The notes: generated by a model not told the origin, from the sequence alone. A stretch of DNA of 64,000 nt from DASVTR01 sp036382855 (GCA_036382855.1 DASVPO010000033.1:366792-430791), one strand, 5' to 3'; counted from the first letter of the stretch, positions 41,428-50,869 are shown. Numbers and translations: made by a program.

Positions 41428-43023
41428 ATGTACGACGACGACGTTGAGATAGAAGCTGAAGAGACAACAGCGGCAGCAGCATCAACTGCTCCGTGGTACA
41501 GGTCGAACGCGGCTCTGCTCGCGACCTCGATTTTGTTGCCGCCCGTCGGCCTCGTACTTCTCTGGCGGCGTCGTGACATTGCAACGCAGAAGAGAGCGCT
41601 CGCGTCTCTCCTTATCGTCGCGCTCGGAGCAGGCTACGTCTATCTGCTGCTTAGCCGTCGTGCTAATTCCAACTCCAACAGCGACCATTACACCGCGCTC
41701 GAACAACACCGCGCCGAACAACAACGGCAGGCTGAACTGGCAACGCAGGCGGGTGCGCCCGGCCAGCAGGCGGCTGCTCCGGGCCAGCCAGCGCCGAATG
41801 GCGCAACAGTCGAGGGCGGCCAGCCCGCAGACATGGCCCACATGGAGGCTTCCTCTAAGCCCGCGCGTAACTACTGGACCGATTTTCGCGGACCGAATAG
41901 AGACGGCATTTATGAAGAGATGAACGTGCAGGTCAGTTGGACTCCGAGCGGTCTGCCGCAACTCTGGAAGCAGCCCATCGGCGGCGGCTACGCTTCGTTC
42001 GTCATCGCGGAAGGACGCGCCTACACCATCGAGCAGCGACGCGCGCAGGAGACGGTCGCGGCCTACGATGTAGAGACCGGCCGCGAGTTGTGGACGCATG
42101 GATGGAACGCTGAGTTTCGCGAGTCAATGGGCGGCGACGGCCCGCGCGCCACCCCCACATGGCACGACGGGCGCGTCTATGCGCTCGGCGCGGCGGGCGA
42201 GTTTCGCTGCCTCGATGCGAAGACAGGCAAGCTTCTCTGGAATCGCAACATACTTAAAGAGAACGCGGCGGAAAATCTACAGTGGGGCATGTCTGCCTCG
42301 CCCTTGATAGTTGACGACAAGGTTATCATGCTGCCCGGCGGAGCGATGGGCCAATCGGTCGTCGCCTACAACAGGCTCACGGGCGCGCCCATCTGGAAGG
42401 CTCTCAACGACGAAGCATCTTACACTTCACCGATGCTCGTCACGCTCGCCGGCCGCAGGCAGATTCTAGTCGTCACGGCCAGCCGCGTCGTCGGCCTTGC
42501 GGAAGACGGCACACTGCTCTGGGAATATCCCTGGCGCAATGGCTCCGGCATCAACGTCGCGCAGCCCATCGTCGCAGGCCCCAACCGTTTCTTCATCTCA
42601 GCCGGATACGGCAAAGGCGCAGCGCTCGTCGAAGTCAACGGCGCGGGCCGTAGTTTTTCGGCGCGCGCGGTCTGGGAAAACGGTTCGATGAAGAATAAGT
42701 TTAACAGTTCGGTTCTTCACAACGGCTACGTCTACGGATTGGACGAAGGCATACTCACTTGCGTTGAGGTTGCGACGGGCGAGCGCAAGTGGAAGGGCGG
42801 GCGCTACGGCTACGGGCAATTGCTGCTCGCCAGCAACCATCTCATCGTCATTACCGAAACGGGAGAACTCGTGCTCGTGCGCGCCACGCCCGAACAGCAT
42901 TCTGAAGTTTCCAGATTCCAGTCTCTCGAAGGCAAGACGTGGAATGTTCCGGCCATCGGCAACAATCGCCTGCTCGTGCGCAACACAACGCAGATGGCCT
43001 GCTACAACCTAGCTGCCCGTTAA
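41428..43023 (+). CDS. Membrane-anchored PQQ-like beta-propeller protein E
   Basis: Unlike its relatives, this 531-residue protein has no cleavable signal peptide. An acidic N-terminus (YDDDVEIEAEET) precedes two hydrophobic segments (about 28-46 and 57-75), a Q/A/P-rich linker (about 85-140), then a propeller from about 150 starting YWTDFRGPNRDGIYEEMNVQVSW. GGGAG stands about 9 nt before the ATG. The propeller should face the periplasm if the hydrophobic segments span the membrane. A strong hairpin (43039-43072) follows the stop. Confidence 0.83.
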   Translation: MYDDDVEIEAEETTAAAASTAPWYRSNAALLATSILLPPVGLVLLWRRRDIATQKRALASLLIVALGAGYVYLLLSRRANSNSNSDHYTALEQHRAEQQRQAELATQAGAPGQQAAAPGQPAPNGATVEGGQPADMAHMEASSKPARNYWTDFRGPNRDGIYEEMNVQVSWTPSGLPQLWKQPIGGGYASFVIAEGRAYTIEQRRAQETVAAYDVETGRELWTHGWNAEFRESMGGDGPRATPTWHDGRVYALGAAGEFRCLDAKTGKLLWNRNILKENAAENLQWGMSASPLIVDDKVIMLPGGAMGQSVVAYNRLTGAPIWKALNDEASYTSPMLVTLAGRRQILVVTASRVVGLAEDGTLLWEYPWRNGSGINVAQPIVAGPNRFFISAGYGKGAALVEVNGAGRSFSARAVWENGSMKNKFNSSVLHNGYVYGLDEGILTCVEVATGERKWKGGRYGYGQLLLASNHLIVITETGELVLVRATPEQHSEVSRFQSLEGKTWNVPAIGNNRLLVRNTTQMACYNLAAR

Positions 43024-43038
43024 GCTCGCAGTTGCTAA

Positions 43039-43072
43039 ACGTGTGATGCTGCCAGGTTGTAGCATCACACGT
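43039..43072 (+). terminator. Hairpin downstream of propeller E
   Basis: A perfect 12-bp stem (43039-43050 with 43061-43072) with a 10-nt loop, 16 nt after the stop codon. Only a weak T-rich tail follows. Confidence 0.6.
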
Positions 43073-43091
43073 CATTCTTGGCCCAACTATC

Positions 43092-43574
43092 ATGCAGCTC
43101 CTGTTCCTGCTTCTGCTTCTCGTCGCGCCTTATTTAATACTAACTCTGGCCGGGCGCTTGATTCCCCGCTTCCAAATTCCTTCGCGCACGCGCGCCAGAG
43201 TCGGCCTCACGCTCTTCTTTCTTTTCACAGGCGTCGGGCATTTCATCAAAACCGAAGAGATGGCAGCGATGCTGCCCGCATCTGTTCCGTATCGCGCCGG
43301 GATTATTTACATCACCGGCCTACTGGAATTGATGGGAGCAATCGGCGTCTGGATTCCGCGCCTGTTGAAGCTGACGGGTCTTTGTCTAATCCTGATGCTG
43401 GTGGGTGTTTTACCTGCTAACATCTATTCGGCTCTCAATCGTGTTGATTTCGGCGGCCACGGAAGCGGCCCTGCTTACTTACTCCTGCGCGTGCCGTTTC
43501 AATTGTTCGTCATCTGCTGGACCTATTTTGCGACCGCGCAGAACTGGCTTCCGAAGCGAGCAAACGAAGACTGA
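43092..43574 (+). CDS. DoxX-like small membrane protein
   Basis: A 160-residue protein with four to five membrane helices and DoxX-family features: an ARVGLTLFFLFTGVGHFIKTEEMAAMLPASVPYRAGIIYITGLLELMGAIGVWIPR stretch (about 33-92), in which the GH and the E of GLLELMGA are typical. The family has loosely defined roles in redox or oxidative stress. It precedes an AraC-type gene by 51 nt on the same strand. Confidence 0.75.
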   Translation: MQLLFLLLLLVAPYLILTLAGRLIPRFQIPSRTRARVGLTLFFLFTGVGHFIKTEEMAAMLPASVPYRAGIIYITGLLELMGAIGVWIPRLLKLTGLCLILMLVGVLPANIYSALNRVDFGGHGSGPAYLLLRVPFQLFVICWTYFATAQNWLPKRANED

Positions 43575-43625
43575 TACTTTAACTCGCGCCGAAGCAAGCA
43601 TGGCTTTCATCATTCAGGTTTTGCT

Positions 43626-44435
43626 ATGAGCAATCGAACGCTTCGCTCAAACGAACTTGACTTGCAGCTTAATCTCAAAGGAGGGGCTGACATACAATCG
43701 CGCCGCAGGATGGAGTTGTCGTTAAGCGGCGCGTTTCTGATTGAGGACGTTGTGGAAATCAAAGGCGCAGGCGCGATGACGTTCGTCATGTGCGACGCTT
43801 GGCTCCTGGAGCTTTTTGAATTGGAAGCGGGTCAGTACTTTTTTATGAGAGGCGCTGAAAGCATCCGCCCGCAGACAAAACGTTTCGGAACTTTCTATCC
43901 GCCTTTCTCCATCATGCGCGTCTGCTTCAAGGATGTCGTGGGCCAGTGGAAGGGCATAGCGGCGACGGCGAGCCTGCCTGCAAAACTGCCGGCCGTTCCG
44001 ATGATATTTGAGACGGATTTCAACACAGCACCTCAAAGCGTAGAGCAGGTCTGGGAGATTCTTGGTTCGAGCTACAACCGCCGGTCAATTGAACTGAACC
44101 CGACGCCCTCGCTGCTTTCAATTCGTGCAAAACGACTTCTTGATGAGCATCACCTGATTCATCCATCCATCGCGAGGCTCGCCGCGCGTCTTCGTGTTAC
44201 TCACGCGCACCTGACGCGCCAATTCAAACGCGATTTCGGTCTGACACCGAGCGCCTACTCTAACCAGTTGCGGATTGCCGCCGCCACCTTCAGGTTAGCC
44301 AGAGGCGAAGAGATAATCAGTATCTCGCAGGATGTCGGCTACAACGATCTGAGCCGCTTCTACAAACAGTTCCGCAAAAACACAACCAGAACTCCCGGCT
44401 ACTGTCAGACACCGAAGCAACGCAAACCCGCCTAG
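43626..44435 (+). CDS. AraC-family transcriptional regulator
   Basis: A 269-residue protein. The C-terminal ~100 residues form the double helix-turn-helix of AraC regulators: ARLAARLRVTHAHLTRQFKRDFGLTPSAYSNQLRIAAATFRLARGE, then SISQDVGYNDLSRFYKQFRKNTTRTPGYCQ. The N-terminal part (about 20-140) is beta-rich and probably a ligand-binding cupin-like or related domain. It may regulate the adjacent DoxX-like and RibD-like genes, which is inference from position only. Confidence 0.85.
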   Translation: MSNRTLRSNELDLQLNLKGGADIQSRRRMELSLSGAFLIEDVVEIKGAGAMTFVMCDAWLLELFELEAGQYFFMRGAESIRPQTKRFGTFYPPFSIMRVCFKDVVGQWKGIAATASLPAKLPAVPMIFETDFNTAPQSVEQVWEILGSSYNRRSIELNPTPSLLSIRAKRLLDEHHLIHPSIARLAARLRVTHAHLTRQFKRDFGLTPSAYSNQLRIAAATFRLARGEEIISISQDVGYNDLSRFYKQFRKNTTRTPGYCQTPKQRKPA

Positions 44436-44550
44436 AAACTGGCGCTGCAACCAATATCAAAAAACGCCAAGACGCGCGCACGCTCCTTCATCTAAACTCC
44501 TGCCCGAACTCTTAACAGCAAATCACACAAGAAGAGGAGGAGAACGAAAC

Positions 44551-45108
44551 ATGCGAAAGGTGAAATACTTCGTCGCCAGCAGTCTCGACGGGTTTATCGC
44601 ACGCGCTGACGGCTCCGTTGACTGGCTGTTTATGGACAACACGGACTACGGCATGAAAGATTTTTTCAACTCCATTGACGCGATGCTGCTCGGGCGCAAG
44701 ACCTACGAATTTGCTCTCGCCCACAGCCCACAACCCAAGCGTAAAAGCAAAAAGGCCGGAGGCAAGCGCTCATCTGAGACCGGCATGAGAAGTTATGTTT
44801 TCTCTCGCACGATTAAACAAGCGCCGGATGATGGCGCGTTAATCGTTTCGGAAAACGCCGGAGAGTTTGTCAGAAATCTGAAAGCGCAAGCGGGCAAAGA
44901 CATCTGGTTAATGGGCGGCGGCTCTCTGGCGAGAAGCCTGTTTGCCGAAAATCTGGTTGACGAAATCAACCTGAACATTCATCCAATCCTGCTCGGCTCA
45001 GGCATTCCGCTGTTTCCCGAAACCGGCAAACAACTCGATTTAGAACGGCTCGACTGCAAAGCTCACGAGAACGGCTGTGTGCAGGTCGCTTACCGTGTGA
45101 AGAATTGA
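44551..45108 (+). CDS. RibD C-terminal / dihydrofolate reductase-like protein
   Basis: A 185-residue protein with the pattern of YyaP/YwjB-type reductases: VKYFVASSLDGFIARADGSVDWL at the start, AMLLGRKTYEFAL (about 50), and KDIWLMGGGSLARSLFAENLVDEINLNIHPILLGSGIPLF (about 114-155) with the NADP-binding GGGS turn. These proteins share a fold with RibD and DHFR; the substrate is usually unknown. A strong GGAGGAG ribosome site stands 8 nt before the ATG. Confidence 0.82.
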   Translation: MRKVKYFVASSLDGFIARADGSVDWLFMDNTDYGMKDFFNSIDAMLLGRKTYEFALAHSPQPKRKSKKAGGKRSSETGMRSYVFSRTIKQAPDDGALIVSENAGEFVRNLKAQAGKDIWLMGGGSLARSLFAENLVDEINLNIHPILLGSGIPLFPETGKQLDLERLDCKAHENGCVQVAYRVKN

Positions 45109-45263
45109 AGCGCGCAACCGTCTGCGTCATGCGTTAAGACGTTCGGCCGTCTTGTCTCACGTGTGAAATAAAGTATTGCATTTGCAACGACGCTGTGATA
45201 TACGTCCTGCCCGTTGGCCCAGGCTTGCTGTCAGGAATTTCAGATTGAAAAGGAGATTAACCG

Positions 45264-45674
45264 ATGGTCAGAAGTATTCTCGCGGTGATTGCCGGAAGCG
45301 CGACGTGGATGGTGACGGCTTTAGGAATGGACGCCATCTTGATGACGCTTGCGCCGCAGTGGTTTGGCCCTCACGGGAAGGTCGAGAGCGTGCCGCTGAT
45401 GCTCTTTATGATGACCTACGCGCTGCTTTTCTCAGCGCTCGGAGGCTACGTCGCGGCCCTGATTGCACGACGCAGAGAGATGCTTCATGCCTTCGTGCTC
45501 GGCGTGCTGCAACTGCTGATGGGCATCGTCGCCACCATACAATTTTTCGACACTGCGCCCCTGTGGTGGCATCTAACGTTTCTATCGCTCCTGATACCCG
45601 CTAACCTCTTGGGCGGATGGCTCAGGCAGGCACGGAAAGCGAGAACGCTCAACGGCTCAATGGTCGCCGCCTGA
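45264..45674 (+). CDS. Small integral membrane protein, function unknown
   Basis: Not recognised. A 136-residue, very hydrophobic protein with four predicted helices (about 3-28, 45-65, 72-92 and 98-118) and a basic tail. It has a good ribosome site (AAGGAG, 8 nt before the ATG). It is flanked by unrelated small genes and convergent with the lipocalin-like gene. Confidence 0.6.
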   Translation: MVRSILAVIAGSATWMVTALGMDAILMTLAPQWFGPHGKVESVPLMLFMMTYALLFSALGGYVAALIARRREMLHAFVLGVLQLLMGIVATIQFFDTAPLWWHLTFLSLLIPANLLGGWLRQARKARTLNGSMVAA

Positions 45675-45708
45675 GAATTTCACCTGAGGCGCACGCGCCG
45701 GACGCTAG

Positions 45709-46221
45709 CTAAGCCTTTTTGATGAAGATGCGCTTGGTTTCAAACGAGCCGTTTGGCCCATCGTGATACATGTCAATGGTGAGCGTTGTGCCGTCGGGCG
45801 ACATAATCCACTTGCGCGTCAACTGCGTTGTGACAACGCCTTTTGGAGTCTCGACGGTCGTCTCTTCGCTGACGACGATGCCGTTGCCTCTCGGCAGCCA
45901 CTTGGCCGTGCGCTTGCCCTTGCCCGTTGGCCCCTGTGGGCCTTGCGGCGTAAACTCCGCTTCCTTGCCGTCGAGCGTGTAGGCGTCTTTGATAACGCGC
46001 TCGCCCTGCGCCGTGACAATCTTGGTTTCGAGTTCGACGCGCTCGCCCGTTTGCACGACCGTCATCGTCTGGTCCATGCCCGGCGGCAAGCCGATGCTGC
46101 GGCTTCTATCCAGCACCCACGTGCCGCTGAAGTTGGGCGCTGTTGTCGCAAGCACCTGCAAGCCCATTGTGAAAACTAAAGCGACAACGACGATGGTTGC
46201 CGTCACGCTGATGCGTCTCAT
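45709..46221 (-). CDS. Secreted lipocalin-like beta-barrel protein
   Basis: A 170-residue protein with a signal peptide (about 1-25) followed by PNFSGTWVLDRSRSIGLPPG, a typical opening of small lipocalin-like or META-like beta proteins in this phylum (N-F-S-G-T-W). Regular beta-strand patterns run to the end (RKWIMSPDGTTLTIDMYHD). Ligand unknown. It is the last gene of the minus-strand run from the TonB receptor at 50621. Confidence 0.6.
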   Translation of the reverse strand: MRRISVTATIVVVALVFTMGLQVLATTAPNFSGTWVLDRSRSIGLPPGMDQTMTVVQTGERVELETKIVTAQGERVIKDAYTLDGKEAEFTPQGPQGPTGKGKRTAKWLPRGNGIVVSEETTVETPKGVVTTQLTRKWIMSPDGTTLTIDMYHDGPNGSFETKRIFIKKA

Positions 46222-46294
46222 CTACGGCCTCTCCTTTGAATCATCAAGCTCTCGCTTGAACTGGTAAAACACGGCTTTCCGCCCCGCTGCCCTT

Positions 46295-46738
46295 TTACTG
46301 CTTCTGCTTCGGCTCGGACACAAACGTCTTATTGACGATTTTCCATTCGCCGTTGATTTTAAGCAAAGACATGTAGTCGGTTAAACGCACCTGCGGGTAA
46401 TCGAGCACGACTTTGGCGACGGCCGCGTTGCCGGTGATGTCTATCATCTCGATTGTGCGCTTGCGCTGTGCTTCATCGGCCGCAGGCTTGCCGCTCGACC
46501 CTGCAATATACTCTGCGCTGGTGCGCTGCGCGAACTGCCCGTCGCGAATCCAGAAGAGTTTTGCCTCCGTGTGAAAGGCTTTCTTGTGATGCTCGCCGTT
46601 CCCCGTAGCATGTCCCTGAAAATAATATTCTATGGCCTGACGCACTCCCGCCTCATCCTTATCCTGTGCGCTTGTGGGCTACCAGACGGCGACCGCTATG
46701 GTTAAGATTGCGAAAGAAAGTAGAGCGAATTTTTTCAT
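46295..46738 (-). pseudogene. NTF2-like secreted protein gene interrupted by an in-frame amber codon
   Basis: An AGGAG site and ATG at 46738 open a perfect signal peptide (MKKFALLSFAILTIAVAVW) which is then stopped by TAG at 46681-46679. After it the same frame continues without further stops as PTSAQDKDEAGVRQAIEYYF and a full NTF2-like domain to 46295 (IDITGNAAVAKVVLDYP, YMSLLKINGEWKIVNKTF). CAG to TAG is the simplest cause. Without readthrough only a leaderless fragment from GTG 46645 could be made. It may be a recent pseudogene, a base-call error or a suppressed stop. It lies 27 nt after the intradiol dioxygenase gene. Confidence 0.75.
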
Positions 46739-46765
46739 ACGTGTTCTCCTGTTTATGTTTCGATG

Positions 46766-47401
46766 TCAGCTTTTCTCCAGACAAATATCGAAGACGACCG
46801 AAGACCTTTGCGCGTCGCTTTGACCAAGAAGCGCGACGGGACGAATCAACTCGCGGTCAACGAGTCCGTCTCTTGAATAATTTTTATCGGGGTCGCCGCG
46901 AAAGAATGGGTCGTTGGCGAAGTAGAGTTGTGTGATGAGTTGGCGGTGGCCGGGCGCGCTGACGACGTAGTGTATGTGCTGCGGTCTTCCGCCGTAGCCG
47001 CGCGGCACGATGGTCTCAAATTTATACTCCCCGCCCGGCCGCGAGAGAACCTGCCCGCGAAAACGGAAGCCCTGCATATCATATTCGCCGTTGTTGTCCG
47101 CGTGAAAGACTTCGATGACGGCTTCCGAGAGCGCAACTCCGTCCGTGTTGATGACCTTGCCCGCAACCAGCAAGGGTGCGCCAGCTTCATTCGCTTCGTT
47201 CAGTTTCTCTCTGCGCGGCGCGCCCTTTTTATAGAAAGGGCCGAGCGAATTCTTCGGAGTCGGGGCAAACGATAGTTGCTTCCTGCTCTTTCTTTCGCCC
47301 GTTTGCGAAAGCGCGCTGATAAGCGGATAACCAGCGGCCAACAATCCGCCGCCGACTAACAGATAAAGAAAGCTTCTCCTTGATTCGCGTTCTTTGTTCA
47401 T
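46766..47401 (-). CDS. Tat-exported intradiol ring-cleavage dioxygenase
   Basis: ATG 47401 (AGGAGA about 9 nt upstream) gives a 211-residue protein with a twin-arginine leader (SRRSFLYLL, residues 8-16, followed by a hydrophobic stretch). The domain is that of protocatechuate/catechol intradiol dioxygenases, which use Fe(III) to cleave catechols between the hydroxyls. Likely iron ligands are Tyr107 (GEYD), Tyr136 (PRGYGG), His142 and His144 (QHIHY). It is shorter than typical cytoplasmic enzymes and, being exported, may act on aromatic compounds or redox-active catechols outside the cytoplasm. It begins 37 nt after the stop of the TonB receptor gene and is probably in its operon. Confidence 0.85.
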   Translation of the reverse strand: MNKERESRRSFLYLLVGGGLLAAGYPLISALSQTGERKSRKQLSFAPTPKNSLGPFYKKGAPRREKLNEANEAGAPLLVAGKVINTDGVALSEAVIEVFHADNNGEYDMQGFRFRGQVLSRPGGEYKFETIVPRGYGGRPQHIHYVVSAPGHRQLITQLYFANDPFFRGDPDKNYSRDGLVDRELIRPVALLGQSDAQRSSVVFDICLEKS

Positions 47402-47438
47402 AGCGACAGGTCTCCTGACATTAAAAACTCTTCTCCGC

Positions 47439-50400
47439 TTAGAACAGCAGCTTGACGCCAAACTGTATATGACGCGGCTCGCGCGCAGACGTGATGCGCC
47501 CGAAGGTGGGCGAACCAAGAAAATTATCGGGCAAGTTGAAGTTCGGATGATTGAAGAGATTGAAAAGCTCCGCACGCAGTTGCAGGTTGAAGCGTTCCGA
47601 GAGCGCTGTGTTCTTGATAAGCGAGGCGTTGACGTTCTGATAGCCGGGGCCTTCGAGGATATTTCTTCCGGCGTTGCCGAAAGTCCCGCGCGCGGGGAAG
47701 GCGAAGGCCGCAGTGTTGAACCATTGCCCTGTCGTAGGATTCTGAAGCACGGGATTGCCGACGATGTTCGGGCGGTCGTTAGCGCCGAAGCCGAGGCTGG
47801 AGCGGCCCGTTCCGCTGTTGTCTATGTCGGAAAGAAGCGCGACGGTGAAGGGCCGGCCCGTCTGCAAGGTGACGATGCCGTAGGTCTCCCAACCGCTTAA
47901 CAAGGTCGAGAGCCAGCCTTCGTCCGAGAGAAACGCGCGGCCCTTCCCGAACGGCAAATCGTAGGAATAGCTGACGGACAAACGATGACGGACATCGAAA
48001 TTCGAGCGCCCGCGCTCGGCTCTGGTGTTAAAGCTGTCCTGCGGAAAATTGGGGTCGCCCGCGCTGGTGAAAAAGTTGGAGGCGTCGTCAATTGACTTGG
48101 ACCACGTATAGGAAGCGAGCATGGAGAGGCCGAAGTCAAGGCGCTGTTGAAAGCGTGCCTGCAAGCTGTGGTAATTGGAGTTGGCGCGCGATTCGAGGAT
48201 GTTGATGTCGTCAAACTGCGGGACGGGACGGAGCACAAAGCCGAGCGAGTTTGGCTGTCCCTGATTAATGTCGCGCGCGGATAAAAGCTTCGTCCCCTTC
48301 GAGCCGACGTAAGCAAGCTCGACGACGCGGCTGCGCCCCAGTTGTTGTTGCAAGTTCAAATTCCAGTGTTGCATGTAGGCCGTGCGCAGGTCGCGCTGGA
48401 TGGCGAGGGCCGAATCAGGCAACGCAAACGGGAAGAAACTCGGAAACGGATTGTCGAGCGTCAAGGGCAGACCGGGCAACGAGAAGAAGAGATTGAAATC
48501 GAAGTAGGGCGAATTGAAATAGAGCGCTTCGCCGGGAGCTAGAGATGACTGGTCGTAATAGACGCCGTAGCCGCCGCGCAGGACAGTCCGGCCCTCATCA
48601 CCGAGCGTCCATGCGAATCCGACGCGCGGCGCGAAATTGTTTTTGTCCGCGCTGAAGCCGCCGCGCGGAATGCCGTTTGTGCCGACCGCGATGAGCGAGC
48701 GCGTCGCGGGGTCGTAAATATTGGCGCGGTCTTCGGCATCAACGGGCGGCGAGTTGTACTCGTAGCGCAGGCCAGCCGTTAAGGTGAAGCGTTCTGTTGC
48801 GCGCCAGCTATCGTTGAAGAAGAAGTTGTAGCTGCGTGTCCGTAGATGCTGCGCGTTGTCAACGCGCGCTCCTCCGCTGAGCAACGGAAAGCCGAGCAGG
48901 AGGTCTGCGAGCGCGTTGCCTGAGATTTGCGCGAAAGGTGAAAAGGTCAGGAAGCCTCTTGATTGCACGTCGCGGAAAGCGTTCTGCTGCACGAAGCGAA
49001 CGTCGCCGCCGAATTTCATCAGGTGGCTGCCGCGCGAATAAGAAGCAGTGTCTAGAATCTGGTAAGTGTTGGTCGTGCTGTGTTGCGGGTTGTTGCCTTC
49101 GTCGCCGAGCGGGGAGAAACCTGTGACGGTGATAAAGCTCAGGCCGAAGTCGCGCGGGTTACTGGACAACTCAGGCAAGCCGACTTGACGGTTGATGCTC
49201 GTGCCGTTGCTTTCCTGAAAGACGCCGAGCGCGACGCGGTTGAAGGCGAGACGCACTTCGTTGACGAAAGACGGCGTGAAGACGTGTGTTTCGCCAAGGA
49301 TGATGTTCTGGCTGCGACGCGGGATGTTTGTCCCGTAGCCGGGGACGAGCGAGAAGGTCGGCCCCGAAAAAGGCTCGAACAAATCGCGGTCGTTGAAGCT
49401 GTAGCGAAACATCATGTTGGAGCGTGTGCCTGCCGTGTGGTCGAGTCGCACGTCGAAGCTATCGTTGCGGTCGCGCTGCGCGGGCGACGAGACGAAGTTC
49501 TGAAGGGGGTCGTTGCGGTTGGGCGCAGGATAGAGCGCGGCGATGCGTCGGCCAATCGCGCTCTGCCGCTCAACAGGGATGATGCCGCCGGGAAAAGGCT
49601 GGCCCGTGAAGGGATCAATTGGCGAGAAACCGCTCTGCGAGAAATCCCCTGCGCGCTCAAGCAGCGTCGGCACATTGGTAACGCGCGTGATACCTTCGCG
49701 CGAGCGCGTGCCTTCGTAGTCCGCGAAGAAGAAGGTGCGATTTTTGACGATTGGCCCACCTAAGGAGAAGCCAAACTGGTTGCGCTGGTATTTCGGCGCG
49801 GGCCGGTCTGACGGTGCGAAATAGTTGCGCGCATCGAGCGCACCGTTGCGGAAGAACTCGTAGACCGAACCGTGAAACTCGTTTGAGCCTGACTTGAGAA
49901 CGACGTTGACCTGCGCTCCGGCGTTGCGGCCAAACGAAGCGTCGTAGGTGCTCGTGAGCATCTCGTATTCGCGTATGGCGTCAACGGGCGGGCGCACGCC
50001 GAACGTGTTGAGCTTCGGGTCAACGTTATAAACTCCGTCGAGCAGAAAGTTGTTGCTGTCTTCGCGTGCGCCGTTGACGCTGAAGGCGAAATCGCCGCGC
50101 ACGCTTCCGGCAGAACCCTGCGCCGAAGGGACTGCGCCGGGGACGAGCAGGTTAAGCTCGAAGAAATTTCTTCCGTCGAGCGGCAGGCCCGTGACCTGAC
50201 GGTTTTCGATGACCGTGCCGAGCGAGGCCGTATCTTTTTTGAGCGGCGCGAGTTCGTCGGTAATAACGAGGTAAGCGTCCGTCGTTCCGGCCACTTCCAG
50301 CCGGACATCAACCCTGCGTTCCTGGTTGACTTGCAGCACGAGCGGCTGGCGGTAAGTCTCAAACCCTGTGGCGGCGATTTCAAGCCTGTAAGAGCCGGGC

Positions 50401-50621
50401 TTGAGCGAAGAGATTGCATACTCGCCTTCGGTATTGCTCTGGGTCGTGCGCGTTTCGTTGGTTTCGTCGCTGGTTAGCGTGACGGTCGCCCCGTTAATGA
50501 CAGCGCCGCGCTGGTCTGTTAAGACGCCGCGGGCAGAGCCTTTGTGAGTTTGCGCGCTCGCCTGCGACGTAAACAGCAGGAGCACAAGCGAGATGAGAGC
50601 GATGTTGTTTCTCGACTTCAA
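47439..50621 (-). CDS. Oar-like TonB-dependent outer-membrane receptor 1
   Basis: A 1060-residue outer-membrane protein: signal peptide (about 1-23, ASAQTH), carboxypeptidase-regulatory-like beta sandwich (about 28-110, GVLTDQRGAVINGATVTLTS), plug (about 125-240, LPLDGRNFFEL, NFLLDGVYN) and a large beta-barrel ending in the aromatic signal GVKLLF. Such Oar-type receptors import or bind large substrates (peptides, glycans, siderophore-like molecules) or act in adhesion. The barrel has abundant aromatic strands (FFFADYEG, YNFFFNDSW). It heads a minus-strand run with an exported intradiol dioxygenase. It is divergent from receptor 2, with two Pho-box-like repeats in the shared 248-bp upstream region. 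Confidence 0.9.
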   Translation of the reverse strand: MKSRNNIALISLVLLLFTSQASAQTHKGSARGVLTDQRGAVINGATVTLTSDETNETRTTQSNTEGEYAISSLKPGSYRLEIAATGFETYRQPLVLQVNQERRVDVRLEVAGTTDAYLVITDELAPLKKDTASLGTVIENRQVTGLPLDGRNFFELNLLVPGAVPSAQGSAGSVRGDFAFSVNGAREDSNNFLLDGVYNVDPKLNTFGVRPPVDAIREYEMLTSTYDASFGRNAGAQVNVVLKSGSNEFHGSVYEFFRNGALDARNYFAPSDRPAPKYQRNQFGFSLGGPIVKNRTFFFADYEGTRSREGITRVTNVPTLLERAGDFSQSGFSPIDPFTGQPFPGGIIPVERQSAIGRRIAALYPAPNRNDPLQNFVSSPAQRDRNDSFDVRLDHTAGTRSNMMFRYSFNDRDLFEPFSGPTFSLVPGYGTNIPRRSQNIILGETHVFTPSFVNEVRLAFNRVALGVFQESNGTSINRQVGLPELSSNPRDFGLSFITVTGFSPLGDEGNNPQHSTTNTYQILDTASYSRGSHLMKFGGDVRFVQQNAFRDVQSRGFLTFSPFAQISGNALADLLLGFPLLSGGARVDNAQHLRTRSYNFFFNDSWRATERFTLTAGLRYEYNSPPVDAEDRANIYDPATRSLIAVGTNGIPRGGFSADKNNFAPRVGFAWTLGDEGRTVLRGGYGVYYDQSSLAPGEALYFNSPYFDFNLFFSLPGLPLTLDNPFPSFFPFALPDSALAIQRDLRTAYMQHWNLNLQQQLGRSRVVELAYVGSKGTKLLSARDINQGQPNSLGFVLRPVPQFDDINILESRANSNYHSLQARFQQRLDFGLSMLASYTWSKSIDDASNFFTSAGDPNFPQDSFNTRAERGRSNFDVRHRLSVSYSYDLPFGKGRAFLSDEGWLSTLLSGWETYGIVTLQTGRPFTVALLSDIDNSGTGRSSLGFGANDRPNIVGNPVLQNPTTGQWFNTAAFAFPARGTFGNAGRNILEGPGYQNVNASLIKNTALSERFNLQLRAELFNLFNHPNFNLPDNFLGSPTFGRITSAREPRHIQFGVKLLF

Positions 50622-50720
50622 GATAATTCTCCCTCAGAACAATTTGAGCAGGATGGACGTTCGCGTCGGTTTCAGTTCAATTCGAGTTGCAGCATATTAT
50701 GACCTGAGACAGCAGGTTTG

Positions 50721-50769
50721 TTGTAAAAAAGCTGTAAAAGAAGCTCGCCCGTTGTCAATAGCTTGTAAA
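50721..50769 (+). promoter_or_regulatory. Two Pho-box-like direct repeats between divergent TonB receptors
   Basis: Pair 1 is TTGTAAA-AAAG-CTGTAAA (50721-50738); pair 2 is TTGTCAA-TAGC-TTGTAAA (50752-50769). Both have heptamers 11 bp apart, and the pairs are 31 bp apart (about three turns). They lie in the 248-bp region serving both receptor genes. Confidence 0.55.
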
Positions 50770-50869
50770 AGGAGAAAGCGGCTGCTATCAAATTTCTGAA
50801 ACTGATTGCTAGAATACGTAGTATTAACAAGAGAAGTTCGCGCCTCGAAGGGAAGAAATAAGAATCATC

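Noticed and set aside
33342..43023. True PQQ-dependent dehydrogenases
   Set aside because: The proteins are short propellers of the BamB-like type, without the size or active-site layout of quinoprotein dehydrogenases, and no pqq biosynthesis genes are present.
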